Below are positions 45,873 to 54,951 of a stretch of 64,000 bases of DNA, in pieces; the first letter of the stretch is position 1, and every line of letters starts with the position of its first letter. The stretch is from assembly GCF_028288205.1 (NCBI RefSeq), contig NZ_JAQBOD010000039.1, forward strand, positions 183,548 to 247,547, given 5' to 3'. Under the pieces are notes generated by a model, which saw only the letters and a program-made list of their open reading frames with translations, made no database searches and was not told the DNA's origin. A program made the translations under genes and the position numbers. Source of the DNA: Mucilaginibacter sp. (GTDB taxonomy: Bacteria; Bacteroidota; Bacteroidia; Sphingobacteriales; Sphingobacteriaceae).

Positions 45873-47984
45873 CTATAACAGCTTGGCTCTGTAATCTTTT
45901 ACATTGTCCTTATCTTTCAGGGCCTCAAATATCTGCCCTTCTGATCGCTGCATCATTGCCTGGCCTATTTGTTCTTTCTCTCTTACTGCATTTGTAAGTG
46001 GTGCCGGGCTTATAAAATTATTAACCGTAAACACATAAACACCTTGCTGGCCGGCAACCGGTTTAGAAATTTTATTAATCGGCGAGCCGAAAACCGAACC
46101 TACAACTTTATACTCTGCCGATGAACCCGGAATAACAGGATTAGCAAAAACAATATTTTGTACCGGAACAACTTTTGCACCTGCCTTTTGAGCAATCTGC
46201 TCAATAGATGATGAGCCACTTATGGCTGCTGCAAATTTATCGGTTAATAATTTACCTTTTACCTGGTTCCTTACTGCCGGCTCTATTTGTTTTTTAACCA
46301 GATCAAGGGCTAAGGTTCCCTGCGGCTTAATTTGTGTTACATGTGCAACTATGTATTGGTTACCTATAGTAAATACCTGGTCAGAAATATCACCTTTGGC
46401 TGATTTAAATGCCCATCTAATTAAATCACGCGCATCATCAAGTCCGGGCAAAGTACGCGCCACACCAGTTACATCATCAGCGGTTTTAACACTTAAACTT
46501 CCTTTTTTTGCCTGAGCATCAAAGTTATCTTTTGTTAAAGAGATCAGGAACGCCTGTGCTTTACTGTATGCTGCTGATTGTGTTTTGGTGCTTGCTGATA
46601 ATGGCTTATCAATAACTGCAACCTTTACTACTTTTGATGATCCTTTTTGATCTTCGATCTGGATCAAATGAGCGCCATATTGTGTGGTAACTATTTTAAG
46701 ATCGCCTTTTTTACCGTTAAAAACAGCTTCTTCAAAAGCAGGTACCATCGAGCCACGACCAAACATACCCAGTTCGCCGCCTTTAGCTGCCGAGCCCTTA
46801 TCAACCGAAAATGTTGAGGCAAGGTCTGCAAATGATTTTTTTCCTGATTCAATCAATTTCTTAAGTGAATCTGCTGTAGCAATTGCCTTAGGCATACCAC
46901 CATCTACAGGGCTAATTAAAATATGCTTTGCTTTTACAGAATCGGGCCCGACACGCGAATCAACCAATTTTGCCAATTTAAAGCTGCCATTTGACAGGTA
47001 TGGACCAAAAACAAATCCATTTGATGCTTTAAACATCACTGTATCTATTTTAGGGTCAAGCTGGCCCTTATGCTGATAAATAAGCGGTGCTTTTGTTTCG
47101 GAGTTTATTTGTACAAACAATGAATCATTAGTACTGGCTTTAAAATCAGGTATAAGTTTGCTAATTTGTTGTTTTATAGCTACCGAATCTTCTGCCGAAG
47201 GCGCGCCATTAAAGCTTACATAGCTGATGCTTCTTAATTCCTGCGGATTTTTAAATTCTGCTTTATGCTCGTCATAATAGCTGCTATAGTCCGCATCGGT
47301 TAAAGTAACTTTGCTATCTGCAACTGATGCATAATCTAATACCGCGTATTTAAAATTGGCCAGTTTGTTTTTGTTTTCGTAATTATCCTTAGCATCAAGC
47401 GAGTTTACATACAAGCCATTGGTAACCATCGACATGTATTTCTCGCCTAACTTTGCTTCAATTAACTGCGTTACAAACTCAACCCATCGTATTTTTTGCG
47501 GGTTATCATCTTTTTGGCTTTTTATATTATTAACAACACTAATTAAATTTGCGCGATCAAACCTACCGGTTTGCGGGTCGGTAAAAGCTTGTATAACCTG
47601 TCTGTCCGGGTTAGTGCCGGTAGTCATAGCTTGTGTTTCATCAGGACTAACAACCAAACCAAGTTTTTCAACTTCTTTTCTGATAATAGCCTTGCTTACA
47701 AACTGGTTCCAGGTATTATCCTGAACATAGGCAGTAATTTGAGGCGTAACACTGGATTGACCAGACTGCTGCTTAAACTGTGCCGTATTTTGGTCGACAG
47801 CTTTATTATATTCATCTAAAGGAATTTTTTCATCGCCAACAGCGCCTAATTCATTGGTATCACCTTTCAAAAAAGACCCGCCGCTTTTTATTACCTCAGT
47901 AACAATAAAAGCAAGAAGTGAAAATCCTATTAGTCCTGCGACAATTTTACCCATCCGCTCACGCAGGTAACCCATTACAGCCAT
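45873..47984 (-). CDS. ppiD: PpiD-like periplasmic peptidyl-prolyl isomerase/chaperone
   Basis: The 703-residue protein has an inner-membrane anchor (about residues 12-32, KIVAGLIGFSLLAFIVTEVI), a SurA-N-like chaperone region (about 40-330), a parvulin domain (about 345-450; VKAKHILISPVDGG, GGELGMFGRGSMVPAFEEAV) and a second degenerate domain to the C-terminus. It probably helps newly secreted outer-membrane proteins fold at the Sec exit. Starts at ATG 47984 and ATG 47975 (MGYLRERMG) are both possible. It ends at a strong terminator. It lies 113 bp after lptC, perhaps with its own promoter. Confidence 0.93.
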   Translation of the reverse strand: MAVMGYLRERMGKIVAGLIGFSLLAFIVTEVIKSGGSFLKGDTNELGAVGDEKIPLDEYNKAVDQNTAQFKQQSGQSSVTPQITAYVQDNTWNQFVSKAIIRKEVEKLGLVVSPDETQAMTTGTNPDRQVIQAFTDPQTGRFDRANLISVVNNIKSQKDDNPQKIRWVEFVTQLIEAKLGEKYMSMVTNGLYVNSLDAKDNYENKNKLANFKYAVLDYASVADSKVTLTDADYSSYYDEHKAEFKNPQELRSISYVSFNGAPSAEDSVAIKQQISKLIPDFKASTNDSLFVQINSETKAPLIYQHKGQLDPKIDTVMFKASNGFVFGPYLSNGSFKLAKLVDSRVGPDSVKAKHILISPVDGGMPKAIATADSLKKLIESGKKSFADLASTFSVDKGSAAKGGELGMFGRGSMVPAFEEAVFNGKKGDLKIVTTQYGAHLIQIEDQKGSSKVVKVAVIDKPLSASTKTQSAAYSKAQAFLISLTKDNFDAQAKKGSLSVKTADDVTGVARTLPGLDDARDLIRWAFKSAKGDISDQVFTIGNQYIVAHVTQIKPQGTLALDLVKKQIEPAVRNQVKGKLLTDKFAAAISGSSSIEQIAQKAGAKVVPVQNIVFANPVIPGSSAEYKVVGSVFGSPINKISKPVAGQQGVYVFTVNNFISPAPLTNAVREKEQIGQAMMQRSEGQIFEALKDKDNVKDYRAKLL

Positions 47985-48097
47985 ATACTTATCCTATATT
48001 TAATTAAATTTAATTCTTAATTATATTTTAAAAAGAGGGCGCAAGATACAATTTTTAGTAAAATTATATAACACAAATTTTTACCTCAAATATACAC

Positions 48098-48676
48098 TTA
48101 TTGTGGGGGCATATCTGTAACATTAAATATACCTGTTGACGCTCCGAATTTAGGGTGAGTTAGCTTATCATCGCTTTTAAAATTTATCCCGTTTATTACA
48201 TTACCGTCTGATGTGGTTACTTGTACCGGCTTGTTAGAATATATAATTTGTTTCACCTGATCCCATATTAACTCGTCTGATTTAAAGGTTTCGCCCTGGG
48301 CATTGGTGGCCACAACATTTTTATAAAATTCGGTTAGCTGTTCTTTATCACGCTGAACGGCAGAATCAGAAACTATAGTACCGCTTTCTGCAGCATTCTT
48401 ATCATAAAAAACAACCTTAACACCTTTAGGCATTATATAATAAGATTTGGCTACAGCGTAATGAATTAACAAAGGGGTAAGCATTTTACCTTTAACTATA
48501 GCCGAGTCGCTATAAATAACTTCAACACCCCTGGTGGTATCAATTGGCTGGCTCACCAATTTTGCTGATATTTCCTGGATCTTCTTAAGATCATTTTCGC
48601 ATGCCCCTAAAAGCAGCATGCTTAAAAGCAGTGCCGGCAAAAAAAAGGCTGATACCTGTTTTACCCGACTATGCAT
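48098..48676 (-). CDS. lptC: LPS export protein LptC (Bacteroidota type)
   Basis: LptC receives LPS from LptB2FG and passes it to LptA. The ATG at 48676 is preferred (192 residues); the frame opens at a TTG three codons earlier. The N-terminus is a lipoprotein signal ending LLLGAC, with the lipidated Cys at residue 26. The body has the LptC/OstA beta-jellyroll pattern (TRGVEVIYSDSAIVKGKMLT near 50; TFKSDELIWDQVKQIIYSNK near 132). It follows the outer-membrane barrel gene by 9 bp, so it belongs to the purQ-coaX-barrel-lptC run. Confidence 0.91.
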   Translation of the reverse strand: MHSRVKQVSAFFLPALLLSMLLLGACENDLKKIQEISAKLVSQPIDTTRGVEVIYSDSAIVKGKMLTPLLIHYAVAKSYYIMPKGVKVVFYDKNAAESGTIVSDSAVQRDKEQLTEFYKNVVATNAQGETFKSDELIWDQVKQIIYSNKPVQVTTSDGNVINGINFKSDDKLTHPKFGASTGIFNVTDMPPQ

Positions 48677-48685
48677 TATACTCAA

Positions 48686-50017
48686 TTAATCAAATTTATA
48701 ACGTTGAAACCATTTATCGTTAAGTGTAAAACCTAAATGCAGGTTAATATAGTTTTCTTTTACCAGGCCATTATTTAGCGTACCGCGCTGTCCTAATTCG
48801 GCCGAGAAGTTAACCTTATAAAAACTCAGGCCACGAGATGCCAACGGCAAGCCCAAACCAAAAGTAACCGCATGCGATTTTATATTTGTACTACCACTGC
48901 CGGTAGGATTGGCTATATTATAATAGGTTTGATCAAATATTAATCCTAAACGGTAATCAATAGTAGCCCAGTAATTGCCCAGCGCGTTTATATTAGGAGT
49001 GTATTGGCCACCCATATTTAATGTAGAGCTATTGGCCATACCTTGATTTACGCCACCAATGCTTAGATCAGACCAATGGCCGGTACTATAATCGGCGCCA
49101 ATTAAATATTTCTGATCTTTTTGATAGGATATACCGAAGTGATTAATTTGTGGCAGCTGTATTTTAGTTGAAGCGCTTTGCGTATTTACTAACGTATCTG
49201 CAGCAACATTTTGACTGCCATTAATAATAGAATACTGGCTAACAACATGAGTGCTTTGCGCGCCAATTTTTGACTTTAATGATCCTGAATAACCCAGTAC
49301 AATATGGCGCGTTGCTGAAAGATCTATTTGATATTGAGCACCATAATCAAAATTTATCCCGCCAACAGTAAGATCCTGTTCATCTCTTGAATTTAAGGTT
49401 CCCGGCGAGTCATATTCTGTAGAGCGGTAATGTTTCAGGTCGCCAAATATGTATGATGCATTAAAACCCACCATTAAACCCTTGGCTATTTTGGTACCAT
49501 AACCTATATAAGCTTTTGATAAGCCGCCTTCGCCACTATAAATACTATGAACCGCTACCGTATCAGCCGGATTTTTTGTACCGAAATTTGGTGAGGTAAC
49601 GGTATAATTATAACCCAGTTCGGTATAAGGCATCAAGCCAAAACTAAATGCCGAATGTGCGGCAACAGGTATGGCAAACGCTACGTGGCTTAAACGAAAA
49701 TTTGAATTTCTTTGAGTGGACTGGCCGTTTTGGCTTAAATTAACAATGTTTCCATACAAGCCAATATCAATAGTTGTAAAATCAATTGCAGCGTATGAAG
49801 CAGGATTAAGCGAGTTTACTGTATTATACCCGTTTATTTTATTTATACCGGTAGCAATACCACCCATAGCGGCATTTTGAGGTAACCACTGTGGGGTAAG
49901 GTCACCTAATCCGAATTGTGAATATGGGGAGCTTGTAGTTGCCGTGGATTGCGATTTTGCCTCAAATACGATAACTGCAAGTAAAAGTGTTATAAAAAAC
50001 TTAGTATATTTAATCAT
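48686..50017 (-). CDS. Outer-membrane beta-barrel protein of the coaX-lptC cluster
   Basis: The 443 residues start with a signal peptide (MIKYTKFFITLLLAVIVFEA), followed by SPYSQFGLGDLTPQWLPQNA and a long series of amphipathic strands ending in LHLGFTLNDKWFQRYKFD. The opening and the AMGGIATGI-x5-NSLNPASY pattern recall the FadL/OmpP1 (PorV-like) barrel families of Bacteroidota. It overlaps coaX by 8 bp and precedes lptC by 9 bp, a gene order I recall from other Bacteroidota. The transported substrate is unknown; the place next to lptC hints at a role in envelope lipid or LPS handling. Confidence 0.82.
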   Translation of the reverse strand: MIKYTKFFITLLLAVIVFEAKSQSTATTSSPYSQFGLGDLTPQWLPQNAAMGGIATGINKINGYNTVNSLNPASYAAIDFTTIDIGLYGNIVNLSQNGQSTQRNSNFRLSHVAFAIPVAAHSAFSFGLMPYTELGYNYTVTSPNFGTKNPADTVAVHSIYSGEGGLSKAYIGYGTKIAKGLMVGFNASYIFGDLKHYRSTEYDSPGTLNSRDEQDLTVGGINFDYGAQYQIDLSATRHIVLGYSGSLKSKIGAQSTHVVSQYSIINGSQNVAADTLVNTQSASTKIQLPQINHFGISYQKDQKYLIGADYSTGHWSDLSIGGVNQGMANSSTLNMGGQYTPNINALGNYWATIDYRLGLIFDQTYYNIANPTGSGSTNIKSHAVTFGLGLPLASRGLSFYKVNFSAELGQRGTLNNGLVKENYINLHLGFTLNDKWFQRYKFD

Positions 50018-50753
50018 TATGCTTTTGTGTAGCTGCGTTTAATCCTTTAAGAACCAGGTAAGGTTCGATTTTTATATAGGGGGCAAAGATGCTATTTTTC
50101 AATAGAGTATCAAAAAAAATACTGTCGCCTCCTGTAAGTATTATGTTTAATTCCTGTTTATTTTTTGCATAGCTTTCAATAAAGCCATTAAGTTCAAATT
50201 TAATCCCGTTTTGCACGCCGGATGTTATGGCTGTTTGCGTATCATTACCACTGTTACCTTCAAAACTTTCATCTGCACTTATTACCGGCAGGTTTGAGGT
50301 GTAATGATTTAGCGCATTATAACGCATATTTAATCCGGGTGATATGCTTCCGCCAAAATAATTTCCTTCGGCATCTATCCAGTCATAAGTTATACAGGTG
50401 CCCCCATCAATTACCAGGTTGTTTTTTTGAGGATATAAATAATTGGCTCCTATAACAGCAGCCAACCGGTCAAGTCCCAGAGTTTGTGGTGTACGGTAAT
50501 GATTATGGATGCCTGTGGTCATTCCGGTATTAAAATATATTAACTGTGTTTTTTCCTTCAACCCGGTTTCCCACTCTTCGCTGTTTTTTTTTACTGATGA
50601 TATGATGGTTTTATCAACATGATAACCGGTTAATAAATTATCAAGTATTTTAATATCAATGGTTTTATAATGTTTTGTATAAGCTATTTCATCCTGCTCA
50701 AATATGGCTATCTTGATAAAAGTATTACCTATATCAATAACCAAATTGGCCAT
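50010..50753 (-). CDS. coaX: Type III pantothenate kinase
   Basis: CoaX phosphorylates pantothenate in the first step of coenzyme A synthesis and is insensitive to CoA feedback. The 247-residue ASKHA-fold protein has the phosphate loop DIGNTFIKIAIFE (residues 6-18), TLGLDRLAAVIGANYLYP (about 92-109) and VIDGGTCITYDWID (about 115-128). Its ATG overlaps the purQ stop as ATGA, and its 3' end overlaps the barrel gene by 8 bp, so the three are translationally coupled. Confidence 0.95.
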   Translation of the reverse strand: MANLVIDIGNTFIKIAIFEQDEIAYTKHYKTIDIKILDNLLTGYHVDKTIISSVKKNSEEWETGLKEKTQLIYFNTGMTTGIHNHYRTPQTLGLDRLAAVIGANYLYPQKNNLVIDGGTCITYDWIDAEGNYFGGSISPGLNMRYNALNHYTSNLPVISADESFEGNSGNDTQTAITSGVQNGIKFELNGFIESYAKNKQELNIILTGGDSIFFDTLLKNSIFAPYIKIEPYLVLKGLNAATQKHND

Positions 50754-51445
50754 CAGGCTTTAACCATTGATAATATTGACTCAAAAATTGCCAGCCCGTC
50801 CTCGTTAGCTAACAATGGATCAGCCGCACGCTCCGGATGCGGCATAAAGCCAAATACATTACGGTTGGTATTGGTTATTCCCGCTATGTTTTCTATCGAC
50901 CCGTTAGGGTTAGCTTCGGTAATAATGTTGCCGGCCTCGTCGCAATATCTAAACAAAACCTGGTCATTATCATTTATTGATTTTAACACATCAGCATCAG
51001 CAAAATAATTCCCCTCGCCATGAGCAATAGGTATTTTTAAGGCACGTTGCAGATCAATCTGGGCAGTAATTAATGATTGTGTTGTTTGCGCCTTCATGTA
51101 AGTGTTACGGCAAATAAACTTACGGTTGCTGTTATGTAATAAAGCACCCGGCAGTAAACCGGCTTCGGTTAATATTTGAAAACCGTTGCATATACCCATT
51201 ACATAACCGCCTTTAGCGGCAAATTGTATAACCTGTTCCATTATGGGCGAAAAACGCGCTATCGCGCCAGAGCGAAGATAATCGCCGAATGAAAAGCCGC
51301 CGGGTAGTATAATAAAATCTGCACCTTGCAGATCATGGTCCTTATGCCATAGGCGAACAACCTGCTGACCCATTATTTTATCTAATACATGAATAATATC
51401 TTCATCGCAATTAGACCCCGGAAATATAACTACACCAAATTTCAT
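50753..51445 (-). CDS. purQ: Phosphoribosylformylglycinamidine synthase subunit PurQ
   Basis: PurQ is the glutaminase subunit of FGAM synthase in purine synthesis. The 230 residues have the class I glutamine amidotransferase nucleophile in VMGICNGFQILTEAGLLPG (Cys about residue 86) and the His/Glu pair in MPHPERAADPL (about 205), with GGFSFGDYLRSGA near 49. Its presence implies a separate small PurL and PurS, not seen here. ATG start at 51445, about 57 nt downstream of a -7-like box. It leads the coaX-barrel-lptC run. Confidence 0.96.
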   Translation of the reverse strand: MKFGVVIFPGSNCDEDIIHVLDKIMGQQVVRLWHKDHDLQGADFIILPGGFSFGDYLRSGAIARFSPIMEQVIQFAAKGGYVMGICNGFQILTEAGLLPGALLHNSNRKFICRNTYMKAQTTQSLITAQIDLQRALKIPIAHGEGNYFADADVLKSINDNDQVLFRYCDEAGNIITEANPNGSIENIAGITNTNRNVFGFMPHPERAADPLLANEDGLAIFESILSMVKA

Positions 51446-51508
51446 CAGCTACCTGTTTTTAATAATAATTAATAGGTGTGTACAGCAACCTATAATTGTT
51501 TCATGCTA

Positions 51509-51516
51509 CAAATCTA
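51509..51516 (-). promoter_or_regulatory. -7-like box upstream of purQ
   Basis: TAGATTTG on the minus strand matches TAnnTTTG, about 64 bp upstream of the ATG. No clear -33 TTTG is seen at the usual distance. Confidence 0.4.
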
Positions 51517-51549
51517 ATATAACAGCCGAAATTTGAACGAATGTAAAAG

Positions 51550-52536
51550 TTAAAAAGTGTTAAACTGAAAATAAACTATGCTGATGAGCAGTATAAAAAA
51601 CAAACTTTCATACAACCAGCGTGTATTGGCGTATAAAAAATAGTAGGCAAAAAACACCGCTGCAGGGATGGTGCACAATAAAAAATGGCTTAAATTAAAC
51701 TCGGCCTTTACATAAAATGATAGCCCGGCTACCAAAAAAACCATAAATAGCAGTTGGAACGACTTGCGCACCTGTACATAACTCCTGAAAAATATTTGCC
51801 TGATCTTAAAAATACCCAGTATAAAAATAATAATGACCGGAATTAGCACCAGGTAATTATAATATTGAATGTTAACATGGCCCGGAAATTTAGTACCTAA
51901 CGGCACCCAGATAGTATAAAATACATTTAGATTACCCTTTAGATAATAAAATACGGCCAAAAAGAAAAATATAGTTATATAACCCATTATGCCGGCTACC
52001 CACTCGCGCCAGTTAAAAGGTTTAAAAATTATTAAAGCTATCCAAATGGTTAAGAAAAAATAAATAAAAGGAAAATAAATTAATGAGCCTATCGCTACTA
52101 TCATTCCCAAATCATAGGCCGTTGATTTTGCATCATCGGTCTTATAAAGGCTAAATAGTTTATACAGCATCCATATCACCAGAAAATTACATATCAGTGG
52201 CGGACTCAATATTAGGAATGGCGTAAATAAAGTGGTAAGAATAATATACATCAGTGCAGGTAAAAAACTGGGCCTGCTTAATAAACCATATTGGTTAACT
52301 ACGCGGTTTATCATTAAAGCCTGCGCAAATACCAAAACACCTGCAAGGAATATATTAAGTAACGGATCTAAGGCATATTCATAAGCGCCGGGTACCCAGA
52401 GCCGGGCAAAGGGCTCGACAAAGGTAAATTGTATGGCAGCTGGCGCATGATAAACGTAACCTATACGCAGCAAAAACAATAAAATGGCCAACCATAAAAT
52501 ATTAAACGGGTTATAGGTTCTGAACACATTTATCAT
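51550..52536 (-). CDS. DUF6427 polytopic membrane protein
   Basis: The 328 residues begin MINVFRTYNPFNILWLAILL and contain about 8-9 membrane helices. This is typical of the Bacteroidota DUF6427 family, often annotated as a membrane protein near purQ or UPRT genes. There is no catalytic motif. ATG start at 52536. The gene is on the same strand as purQ, 104 bp upstream of it, and may be part of the same transcript. The role is unknown; the helix pattern loosely recalls glycan-precursor transferases but without their acidic loop motif. Confidence 0.85.
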   Translation of the reverse strand: MINVFRTYNPFNILWLAILLFLLRIGYVYHAPAAIQFTFVEPFARLWVPGAYEYALDPLLNIFLAGVLVFAQALMINRVVNQYGLLSRPSFLPALMYIILTTLFTPFLILSPPLICNFLVIWMLYKLFSLYKTDDAKSTAYDLGMIVAIGSLIYFPFIYFFLTIWIALIIFKPFNWREWVAGIMGYITIFFFLAVFYYLKGNLNVFYTIWVPLGTKFPGHVNIQYYNYLVLIPVIIIFILGIFKIRQIFFRSYVQVRKSFQLLFMVFLVAGLSFYVKAEFNLSHFLLCTIPAAVFFAYYFLYANTRWLYESLFFILLISIVYFQFNTF

Positions 52537-52721
52537 GACTGCAATATTAGCAGAAAAAGCGGTTATGTTAAAATCAATAATCCTGTATTTACTCGTATTG
52601 CGTCGTAGCGCTGTTGGCCGCTGGGCTTGCCCGGCAAATCAGGTAAAACCATGGGCTAATTCTTTTGCCCACTATTTCGCGCTAACCTGCCCTTCGGCAA
52701 AATTTACCAGTAAAAAGACTT

Positions 52722-53705
52722 TTACCTCGCGAACCGCTTCACCATATTATCCACAATCTGCGCGGTTTCATCGGGGAAATCAACCCATACTTTGTTATCT
52801 TCCTTTATCCAGTGATTAATGCGGGCAACAAAGCTATCATCAATAGCCTGTATAACCGGCACACCCAGTTTGGATGCGGCTAAGGCATTGCATTGCTGCT
52901 CATACTGCCCCTGCATAGGTATCATCATTAACTTTTTTTGCAGAAACAGCGCTTCGGCCGGGCCCTCAAAACCACCGCCGGTAAGCAGGCCCTCGCAACT
53001 GGCCAGGCTACTGTTAAACCCCTCATTATTTACCGGGAATATTTGAACATTACCTATTTGCGAAACTGTTTTTTGCCGTTTAGAGAAAATATGCCATTGC
53101 ACATTAGTTTCATTTAAATATTTAGCCAGCTTTTTATCATCATAAGCCGGCAGGTAAACTGTATAATGGCCCAGGTTGCTGGTTTGCAGGTTACGTATCT
53201 CACTGCGTATTACCGGGGTATGTATAAAATCATCATAACGCTCAAAATGGAACCCGATATGGTGCGTTGTAGGCGAATAATATTTAAGCAGCCACTCGCC
53301 ATAGTTCCATTTACCGGGCCGTGGTGTTTTAGGCGAAACAAAAGCACATTGATGACTTAATGATACCGAAGGCATTTTTTGCAGCCTGCATGCCCAGGCG
53401 CTAACAGGTTCAAAATCATTAATAATGAGGTCATACTCTTTTAAAGGCAAACTATGCATATCCCGCCATAGCTGCGGCAGATCCATTATTTTATAAGTAG
53501 CCCATTTATCAACGCCGCCATTGGTGCCAAATACAAAACTAAAACCGTGGAACTTATATTTAAGGGGTTGCGCCAGTGTAACTTCGGCCTGGGTACCGCT
53601 AACTAACAGGTCCAGCTGGCCATATTGCTGTAACAGGGGTACTATCTCGCGCGCACGGCTAATGTGTCCGTTGCCTGTTCCCTGTATGGCGTATAGAATT
53701 TTCAT
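52722..53705 (-). CDS. Glycosyltransferase family protein (MurG/GT28-like fold)
   Basis: The start is ATG 53705 (MKILYAIQGTGNGHISRARE); the frame is open to 53795 but the extra codons run through a repeat. The 327-residue protein has the GT-B N-terminal loop GTGNGHISRA (residues 9-18), as in MurG and UDP-glycosyltransferases, and a C-terminal donor-site pattern CEGLLTGGGFEGPAEALFLQ (about 239-258) followed by MQGQYEQQCNA. It should transfer a nucleotide-activated sugar to a lipid or small acceptor. It lies 130 bp downstream of the LpxH-like phosphoesterase gene, which suggests a shared lipid-glycan pathway. Confidence 0.88.
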   Translation of the reverse strand: MKILYAIQGTGNGHISRAREIVPLLQQYGQLDLLVSGTQAEVTLAQPLKYKFHGFSFVFGTNGGVDKWATYKIMDLPQLWRDMHSLPLKEYDLIINDFEPVSAWACRLQKMPSVSLSHQCAFVSPKTPRPGKWNYGEWLLKYYSPTTHHIGFHFERYDDFIHTPVIRSEIRNLQTSNLGHYTVYLPAYDDKKLAKYLNETNVQWHIFSKRQKTVSQIGNVQIFPVNNEGFNSSLASCEGLLTGGGFEGPAEALFLQKKLMMIPMQGQYEQQCNALAASKLGVPVIQAIDDSFVARINHWIKEDNKVWVDFPDETAQIVDNMVKRFAR

Positions 53706-53709
53706 TCTG

Positions 53710-53827
53710 TTGGAATGTTGTAAGGTTGAAATGTTGCAAAATTTTAGGTTTGCAGCTTTTAAAAGTCCTAAAGTAAAAAAATTGTTTGGCGTCAACCTTA
53801 AAACATTTCAACTTTAAAATATTCCAA
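53710..53827. repeat. Inverted TTGGAATGTTGTAAGGTTGAA repeat
   Basis: The left arm (53710 to about 53735) is TTGGAAT then GTTGTAAGGTTGAAATGTT. The right arm (about 53796-53827) reads, in reverse complement, TTGGAATATTTTAAAGTTGAA then ATGTTTTAAGG. The two form an imperfect 26-bp stem with about 60 bp between, filling the gap between the two genes. Confidence 0.75.
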
Positions 53828-53835
53828 TAAAAAGC

Positions 53836-54690
53836 TTACGGTGCTTCCTGTTTAAACCGTTCCAACAACAGGTTAACGTCCAGTTTAGCATCCAAATCCT
53901 CGGCATCGGTTTTATCATCCTCATCCACGTCTGTATTAAAATTGCCGGGGTCGTATTTAAATATTTCCCATTTGCCGTTATGGTATTCTAACGCGGTAAG
54001 GCTCTCTACCCAATCGCCGCTGTTTAGGTATAATACTTTGCCCCGGTTATCAGTAGCCGTCATTTCTCTTATTTCGGCATGATGAATGTGCCCGCATATT
54101 ACATATTGATATTCTTTAGCTACAGCCAGGTCGGCGGCGGTTTGCTCAAACTGGTTTATAAATTTAACGGCATCTTTAAACCTTGCCTTTACCTTTTGCG
54201 AAAAGCTCATTTTTTCTTTGCCGATTGCAGTTAAAAACCAGTTGGTAATACTGTTTAGCCATATTAGCGTATCATAACCAACAGCACCCAGCTTTGCCAG
54301 CCATTTAGAGTATTGCATGGTAACATCAAACACATCGCCATGAAATATCCAAGCTTTTTTGCCATCAACGTTTAATACCAATTTATTAAGCAGTTGAAAC
54401 GAGCCCAGGTTAAAATCGGCAAACTTGCGCAGCATTTCGTCGTGATTGCCGGTTAAATAGTAAACGGGCGTGCCTTCGGTAACAAATTTTAATATGCGGC
54501 GCACCACCTTCATGTGCGCTTCGGGCCAGTACGATTTGCTAAACTGCCATATATCAATAATATCGCCGTTTAGGATAAGCATTTTGGGTTTGATGCTTTT
54601 TAAATATTTAAGCAGCTCTTTGGCATGACAGCCATAGGTACCCAAATGCACATCGGATATAATTACGATATCAACTTCGCGTTTTGCCAT
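53836..54690 (-). CDS. LpxH-like UDP-2,3-diacylglucosamine diphosphatase family phosphoesterase
   Basis: The 284-residue calcineurin-type metallophosphoesterase carries all five metal blocks: DVHLGTYGCH (residues 13-22), NGDIIDIWQF (about 42), GNHDEMLRKF (about 85), WIFHGDVFDV (about 118) and CGHIHHAE (about 209). This resembles the LpxH/UDP-diacylglucosamine pyrophosphatase branch of Bacteroidota, which yields lipid X in lipid A synthesis; other phosphatase roles cannot be excluded, since many Bacteroidota carry several paralogues. The C-terminus is acidic (VDEDDKTDAEDLDAKLD). ATG start at 54690. The glycosyltransferase gene lies downstream. Confidence 0.88.
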   Translation of the reverse strand: MAKREVDIVIISDVHLGTYGCHAKELLKYLKSIKPKMLILNGDIIDIWQFSKSYWPEAHMKVVRRILKFVTEGTPVYYLTGNHDEMLRKFADFNLGSFQLLNKLVLNVDGKKAWIFHGDVFDVTMQYSKWLAKLGAVGYDTLIWLNSITNWFLTAIGKEKMSFSQKVKARFKDAVKFINQFEQTAADLAVAKEYQYVICGHIHHAEIREMTATDNRGKVLYLNSGDWVESLTALEYHNGKWEIFKYDPGNFNTDVDEDDKTDAEDLDAKLDVNLLLERFKQEAP

Positions 54691-54765
54691 GAAAAGTTTT
54701 GGGGGATAATGTTCTGTCCGGTAAAATTACCGGTTAAGGGATGGAATAAAATTTTAAACCGGCGG

Positions 54766-54876
54766 CTATTCGTCGTCGTCGTCTTTATTAACTGTAAGTT
54801 CATAGGGACTTAAATAAAATACGCCCACCAGGAGCAGTAGTCCTACTACAAAAACATACGCGTACTCAAATTGCAT
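54766..54876 (-). CDS. Small single-pass membrane protein, 36 residues
   Basis: A frame on the minus strand runs from ATG 54876 to TAG 54766-54768. It encodes MQFEYAYVFVVGLLLLVGVF, then YLSPYELTVN and a terminal KDDDDE. It has a single membrane helix (about residues 7-23) and a short charged tail with four Asp. The composition is that of a real small membrane protein rather than random intergenic DNA, and codons vary at third positions. It lies 75 bp upstream of the LpxH-like gene on the same strand. I do not recognise a family. Confidence 0.5.
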   Translation of the reverse strand: MQFEYAYVFVVGLLLLVGVFYLSPYELTVNKDDDDE

Positions 54877-54951
54877 AATACAAGGTTTTTACAAAGGTCA
54901 TCAATCAACATTATCTTAACGTTAAGACTTCATTAATTGTATAAGGTTTCA

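Noticed and set aside
52535..52819. 94-residue plus-strand ORF
   Set aside because: It overlaps the glycosyltransferase end and the gap before it; composition is not protein-like.
54718..54733. CCGGTAA-AA-TTACCGG hairpin upstream of the LpxH-like gene as a terminator
   Set aside because: It has no T tract on either strand and a very short loop; it may be chance or a protein site.
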